Part shown: positions 58,985 through 64,000 of the stretch, in pieces
Layout of the letters: each line of letters starts with the position of its first letter
Position numbering within the stretch: position 1 is the stretch's first letter
From: Platycnemis pennipes
Lineage: Eukaryota > Arthropoda > Insecta > Odonata > Platycnemididae
Direction: 5' to 3'
Length of the DNA: 64,000 nt
NCBI GenBank assembly: GCA_933228895.1
Contig: OW121855.1
Coordinates: 38,144,698 to 38,208,697, forward strand
The notes under the pieces: model-generated
Told to the model about the DNA's origin: nothing
The model's database searches: none
What the model saw: only the letters and a program-made list of their open reading frames with translations
Made by a program: the position numbers and the translations under genes

Positions 58985-59225
58985 AACATTGACGTCATTT
59001 TCCTCCCGTCCTTGACTGCTTTCAGGGGAGGGGGAAGGGAGTGGAGTGGGGTTCTCGGAAGGTCTGCTCGCACAGATGCTGTCGAAATCGCTCCCATTGG
59101 CCGAGTCAGCTGTGTCCCCCCCTTTGCGATAAGGCGAAGTAGCTTCGCGGGCTCAGTTGTGATTGGACGAAGTAGATATACGTCAGAGGTTGCACCACAC
59201 CCACTTTTCCGAAAGGGTTAAAAAC
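58985..59225. promoter_or_regulatory. Promoter-like CpG block with CRE and CCAAT boxes
   Basis: A perfect palindromic CRE, TGACGTCA, lies at 58990-58997. Two ATTGG words (inverted CCAAT) follow at 59096-59100 and 59162-59166, and a half CRE, TACGTCAG, near 59179. The segment is CpG-richer than its surroundings. The combination suits a housekeeping-type promoter, but no transcript start or downstream coding exon was identified. The following 100 bases, containing GCTTATAACTCGGGAAATAA, look like part of a dispersed repeat. Confidence 0.3.
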
Positions 59226-61195
59226 ATCAGTTTTTCGCCGCTTATAACTCGGGAAATAATTGTCGGATCAGAAAACGAAAAAATACGGGTCCTTTTATTT
59301 TACAAACTCTATCAGATTCGGCAATAAAAAAAATATGGTAAACGACCCCATTGAGATCATTTACGTCACTCAGGCTATGTGGGTAAGAAAGAAATGTTTC
59401 AGGGAACAAAGGCTGAGTAGAGAGAAATCTGAGAGAGATGGCACATTCCATGGAAGACTTAAAAGTCATCTTAAATCTTACCTTCTGTACGGATTGGTAT
59501 CATTTTCTCCAAATTTCACGCAAACAGTTACACTGAGTTCGGATCTTATTTACTTGTATCGTAAAAACTTCGACTGCGTTAGTATCCTAAAAAAGTGATA
59601 GGTACATAGATTTTGTACGTACGTGTTTGGGTTTCACGTCGGAGGTTGAGACGATATTCTTCATTCGTCCGTATCCATCTAAAACAAAAACAGCTGAGCA
59701 AACCGACCTACCAAACCCATCTTCTTCTTCTTGCGTCTCTTATCTTTCTTTCTCCAGATGTCTTCTTCGTCTACTTAAGCCTCCTTCCCTGTCACCATCC
59801 TTCATCCAGGCTTTCCAATTCTACCCACCGGCAGTCACTTTCTCTCAACCCCCAATGTCTTTTCACGTGATTTGTTATTCAGTTAACGGGAACGTCTTCA
59901 CCTTTCTTCGGCTCAAAATTGTACTTTTACATCACCCCGCACCGCAAACGACGGCGAACATGAGACTGCTAGGGACTTAAAGAGGGTTTTAGAAAGGGTA
60001 AGAAACATATACAGCCCACATGAAAAGTGCTCATCACTCCGCAGAGTCAAAACTTCATATAAAGATTCGTATTGAAGATGAGAAGAAAGAAAAGTTCTGG
60101 AATCACCATATGACCATCGAAAAACCCGTCACGAGCTCTGAGTTACAGTGCTTCGTCATTTACCTTGGCCATCAGCCTAGGTGCGAGTAGTGAGGTTCTA
60201 TGATGACGCTCCAGTTTTAAGCTATGACCACCTTTCTTCTCAGAATTGATAAATTATTCGTGTGTGAAAGAATAGGGTATAAATTTAGCCTTATTGGGCA
60301 ACTATGAAACTGGGTCCTTTTTCGTTCTTTAGAGAAAAACGTATGCCACATTTCATGAACTTTTCCTGATTTACACGGCGCTAAACAATCTTAACGATGG
60401 ATTTGGTGTATCAGGTGTGTCATCACAACCCAGCACTTGCCTTGATCTAAATTCAGTTTACCTTCCTTGACTAAGATAGAGCATATCTTGAAACCTTAGA
60501 AAATGACTGTGAATAAGTGCAACCTAAGTTGATGAATAAATGACCAGGGAGTAGGTACGTAATATAAGAAAATTGGTTGAAAAATGAGATGAGAGCCTGC
60601 AAAAATGAGAAAATGACGAATGGTTTCCTGTATGAACTGAAGAAGCTAGAGAAACGGGAAGCTATGTACATAAAAGTAAAAGAGGACAGAACCCAGAAAG
60701 AGACGAATGGAGATTAAAGAGAGAGGAAACTGTCGTGGCGTGGATGAAAAGATATATTTATACAAGCGGAGAGAGGATTTCTGGAGCAGCGTATAAATAC
60801 ACCTTTGTGGGAATTCTTACCGCCAACATTGGAGGTAGATGGAAAAATATAGTGGCAGAGTAAGCTGTTGGAACGGAAGTAGAAGATCCTTGAATGTTTA
60901 GCATTAGAGAAAGAGGGGTTGTCAGTGAAAAAGCAGAAAAGGAATACCTGAAAAATGATAGAGGGAAATAAATAACAGAAAATATGTGTAACCAGCACTG
61001 AATTCCCTCAGTCGGGCATTACTCGTAATATTCTTGAGATGGCCTCCACAGATATTCATTTTTTTACGTTTGATGTTCCTTTCTTCAAATGACCTGCCAA
61101 GTGTGGAGATAATTGAATTCACGGATACCTTTTATCGTACCGCAAAAAGCAAGAGAGTAGCTTGTGTCATTAAAGTGTAGATTCTAACTTGTTTT
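59226..61195. other. No intact gene; possible upstream part of the next LINE
   Basis: At 60590-60720 a plus frame reads LKNEMRACKNEKMTNGFLYE, then LKKLEKREAMYIKVKED. This is charged, helical text that could be the region between endonuclease and RT of the LINE starting at 61200, but it cannot be assigned. Otherwise AT-rich. Confidence 0.35.
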
Positions 61196-61199
61196 CCAC

Positions 61200-62945
61200 A
61201 CAAAGATGTACAAAAGAACAATGCACGTGGAAAGGTGGAAGCTGACTACAGATTAGTGGGGCTCCTCTTCAAGGAACAGAGTGCAAGATGCAATGCCATA
61301 AGGGGCAAGAACGGAGAACGTGTGACTGAAAATGAAGAAAAAGGAAAGAGATCGAAGAATATATGAAAGAGTTATACGACTGAAACAATCTCAGCACGAC
61401 AGTGTCGAAAGGGTAGTGAAGTAGGAAAGGATGATATGGGAACATCAATATTATGATCGGAATTTGACGCCGCAATAGGGAACTTCAGATGAATAACGCT
61501 TCTGGAATTATCGATAATCCCACAGAACAAATTAAAAATGCAGGAGAGAAGACATTAACCCATCTGTACAATACCATCTGCGAAATGTACCTACTCAACA
61601 GGAGAATTACACATGGAATTCTAGAAAAACATCATCTTTTCTACTCCCGAAAAGAAGAGAGCGGAGAAATGTGAAAATTTTAAGACTATAAGCCTGACGA
61701 CACATCATTCTAACATATTGACAAGGAGATCATCTGCAGAATAATGCAACGAAAACCTGAAGAGTTCCTGGATGAAGATAAATTAGGATTCAAAAAAAGT
61801 AAGGGTACAAGAGAAACAACATTGGCCCTAAACACACTCATAGAGAAGAGAATGGAGAAGAAAAAGCCAACTTTCATTGGATTTGTAGATTTTGATTTTT
61901 GCCTTTTGGTTTTTGACGAGGTGGATAGGAATTCAATGCCTGGAATTCTGAAAGGAAGCGGAATGTTCTGTAATAACCGAAGAATTACCCTGAGTCTCTA
62001 TAAAAACCAAGTAGCTGTGATGAAATCCGGACCCAGCTGTGAAGAAGCGAGAACATGGAAAAGATTGAGACAAGACTGTGCACTCTGTACTTCCGTAGTT
62101 TTTAAAGCTTACATCGACGGAGCCATCAATGAGAACAAAGAGAAGTCTTTAGGGGTGAATATCCACGAGAAAATATTAGCTTGCTGCGATTCAGTGATGA
62201 CATAGCACTCATAGCAGAGACAGAGAGGGATATGAATGAGATTCTAATAATCGTGGAAAAGACAATGGCCAGATATCAGCTGAAGATTAGTAAGAAGAAG
62301 ATAGTGAGCAGCATGAAAAAAGAGGCCAAAACCAAGGTTAAACCAGGAAAACTAAATCTTGAATAGGTGAAAGAGTTCTGCAGCCTGGAAAGCCGAGTGA
62401 CCAACGGTGAACAAAGCAAGAAAATAATAGTAAGTGGAATAGCCCAGGCAAATACGGCATTCAGTAAAAAAAAGAATCTACTTACAGCTGGAAATGCAAG
62501 CGTAGAAATAAGGAAACAATTCATTACAACGTACACCTGGAGCATGTTTCTTTATGGCAGTGAGAAATGGACGATGATAGCGGTGGAAAAGAAAAGGATG
62601 GAAGCATTCTAAATGTGGTTCTGCAGAAGAATGATGAAGATTTTATGGATCGACCAAGTCACAAACGAAGAAGTCCTAAGAAGAGTGGGAGAAAAGAGAA
62701 GTCTGCTGAATACCCTAAGAAGACGACGGGACAACTTAATCGGTTACATCATGAGACTACGATGGACTGATGAAGACAATTGTTGAAGGACAAGTGGATG
62801 GGAAGAATAGCAAAGGAAGGCCTCGAATGAGATATATGGAACAAGTGACGAAGGATGTGAAAGAGAAGAAATACCTAAATATTAACAGATAAGCTAATAA
62901 AAGAATTCAGTAGAAAAGAGTGACTAATGATGATGAACTCATTTT
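61200..62945 (+). mobile_element. Decayed RTE-like LINE: near-complete reverse transcriptase
   Basis: This is the best-preserved coding remnant here: an endonuclease/RT polyprotein of a non-LTR retrotransposon. In order: RGKNGERVTENEE (61295), NAGEKTLTHLYNTICEMY (61535-61590), CENFKTISLTTHHSNILT (61670-61725, shifted frame), then LGFKKSKGTRETTLALNTLI. Motif A is FIGFVDF, with its Asp codon at 61888-61890 and a small insertion after it. Then LYKNQVAVMKSG, then the palm box FSDD (62190-62201), which keeps both catalytic Asp. Downstream come IRKQFITTYTWSMFLYGSEKW and EEVLRRVGEKRSLLNTLRRR. At least three frame changes, a TAG near 62364 and a TAA near 62610 make it inactive. The 3' end is TAATGATGATGAA near 62930. 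Clade (RTE/CFDP2-like) is from recall. Confidence 0.92.
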
Positions 62946-64000
62946 CATTGAGGTTTCAAATGAATAACAGCGACAAATATGCACGAAACCAATAGCTCAT
63001 AAATAATAATAAAGTTCAAATTATTCTCACAAACCGTTAAAGTAAAAAAAATTAAATTAAACAAATACTGGAATACAGTGCTTCAACACACTAAACATTA
63101 TTCATTCTATTTATAAACCTTATATAAAAGAGAAATTTTCCGCTAAAAACGGTAATACATTAATTAACTCTAAAATCAAACGCATGCGTTTAGAAGAAAT
63201 AACTGCAATGCGATTGGTCTTTCATTAGAAATGGCGATAATCATTCTTCGTTTGACATTTAGCCATTTTCGGTTGAATTTCAATGCAATCTCGAAATAGA
63301 TGTGTGTGCAATTCAGATATTTAATCTTTTGATATTATGACATTAAGCCATAAAGGAGCACGAGCATCAGTAACAATGATGTTATCGTGTTCAAATTAAC
63401 TCCTATCACAAAGCGAAAGTTAATTTTGAAATATGATTGACGAGAGTTATTGAGAATCCCACAAAAATTGAGTTGATCAAATTTTTCTATGCAGGATAAG
63501 CATTCAGAATTTATAAATAATAAATTATAAAAATGCTATATAAAAACGTAAGTAATTTCTTTTTGATGATCACACCATAAAACGGTGAAATATACCCGGT
63601 AATGGGAGAAGAAATAAACTGATATTTTACTCAGAACTCATTGATTCTTATCACAGTATCACGAAACGGACCTTTGAGCGGAGCAAGGACCTTGTTGCTG
63701 GAAATTGAAAAGAAAAAAATCTTGAGAGAAAATATACGCTGATGGGTAGAAATATCATCTTGGTTGGCGCAAGAAAATGGCTGGCCGAGGCCCTTCCAAC
63801 ACATTTCTCAACACCTCCTCTCTCGAAAGATCCCGTCTCCACGGCCTTCATCTAGAGCGAAATGGACATTTTCAAGAAACAAATCTGCAGGGCTGAGATC
63901 GAAGTGGCGCCATGATACGCGAGGGAAATGTGCACGGTCGGGAGAACACATTCCATGAGAGAGGGTTCACTAGCATTTCTTCGGAGACGGAGGAGCAAGG
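62946..64000. other. No gene seen
   Basis: AT-rich DNA, becoming GC-richer from about 63760. Short frames on both strands at the right edge (63651-63958) have no recognisable domain and may continue outside the window. Confidence 0.45.

Noticed and set aside
62567..62770. 67-codon plus frame inside the RTE-like LINE
   Set aside because: It is out of frame with the homologous RT C-terminus, which continues in the frame of 62367-62784 through a stop codon; an overlapping by-product.
1..64000. Prokaryotic or phage gene cluster
   Set aside because: No operon-like runs of long frames, no ribosome binding sites before frames, and abundant LINE/SINE remnants; eukaryotic DNA.
1..64000. Telomeric TTAGG arrays, rRNA genes or LTR retrotransposons
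   Set aside because: Looked for and not seen: no TTAGG runs, no rRNA-like blocks, no paired long direct terminal repeats with gag/pol text.

Overview
This is eukaryotic, most likely arthropod (probably insect), nuclear DNA. It is AT-rich, it has no compact gene order or ribosome binding sites, and no operon-like run of long open frames. It does contain non-LTR retrotransposon remnants, tRNA-derived SINE heads and one clear MITE. The species cannot be named from the sequence. A LINE 3' tail ending in tandem GATGTA units (plus strand; TACATC when inverted) resembles tails I associate with arthropod jockey/CR1-group LINEs. That is recall, not a search result.

No complete cellular protein-coding gene, rRNA, functional tRNA, CRISPR array or telomeric array could be supported. 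The window reads as intergenic DNA or a very long intron. Most of the longer open frames lie on the pyrimidine-rich strand of low-complexity purine/pyrimidine blocks and encode Ser/Pro/Leu-rich nonsense. Two weak candidates for cellular exons are kept at low confidence: a leader-bearing frame at 117-413 (minus) and a short frame in a CpG-rich block at 35448-35633 (plus).

Layout. 0-3 kb: weak leader ORF, then a pyrimidine-rich block followed by a purine-rich block. 3.9-8.6 kb: three pieces of one jockey/CR1-like LINE family (plus, minus, plus), with a palindromic DNA-transposon-like end abutting the minus piece. 9-15 kb: purine-rich islands and SINE heads. 16.5 kb: another SINE head. 19.8-22.4 kb: an antisense LINE 3' end, a purine block, a CpG-rich block and an isolated LINE tail. 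25.4-31.3 kb: CpG-rich and purine-rich islands, a diverged local duplication and an antisense SINE. 34.8-40 kb: pyrimidine/CpG-rich block, a SINE with a conserved-looking body, a CTCF-like motif, an open reverse-transcriptase fragment and another SINE. 43-47.6 kb: GC-rich islands, two antisense SINE heads in tandem, a hairpin and a direct duplication. 49.2 kb: a 242 bp TA-flanked MITE. 51-55 kb: SINE heads, a palindrome and a LINE tail. 59 kb: a promoter-like CpG block with a perfect CRE. 61.2-62.95 kb: the best-preserved gene-like object, an RTE-like LINE reverse transcriptase broken by frameshifts and stops.

The elements do not form a pathway. They record repeated insertion of non-autonomous and dead autonomous elements. 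I found no convincing novel biological system. The items most worth a second look are the MITE, the palindromic element end at 5.6 kb, the paired antisense SINE heads, the CTCF-like sites and the recurring strand-asymmetric purine islands.
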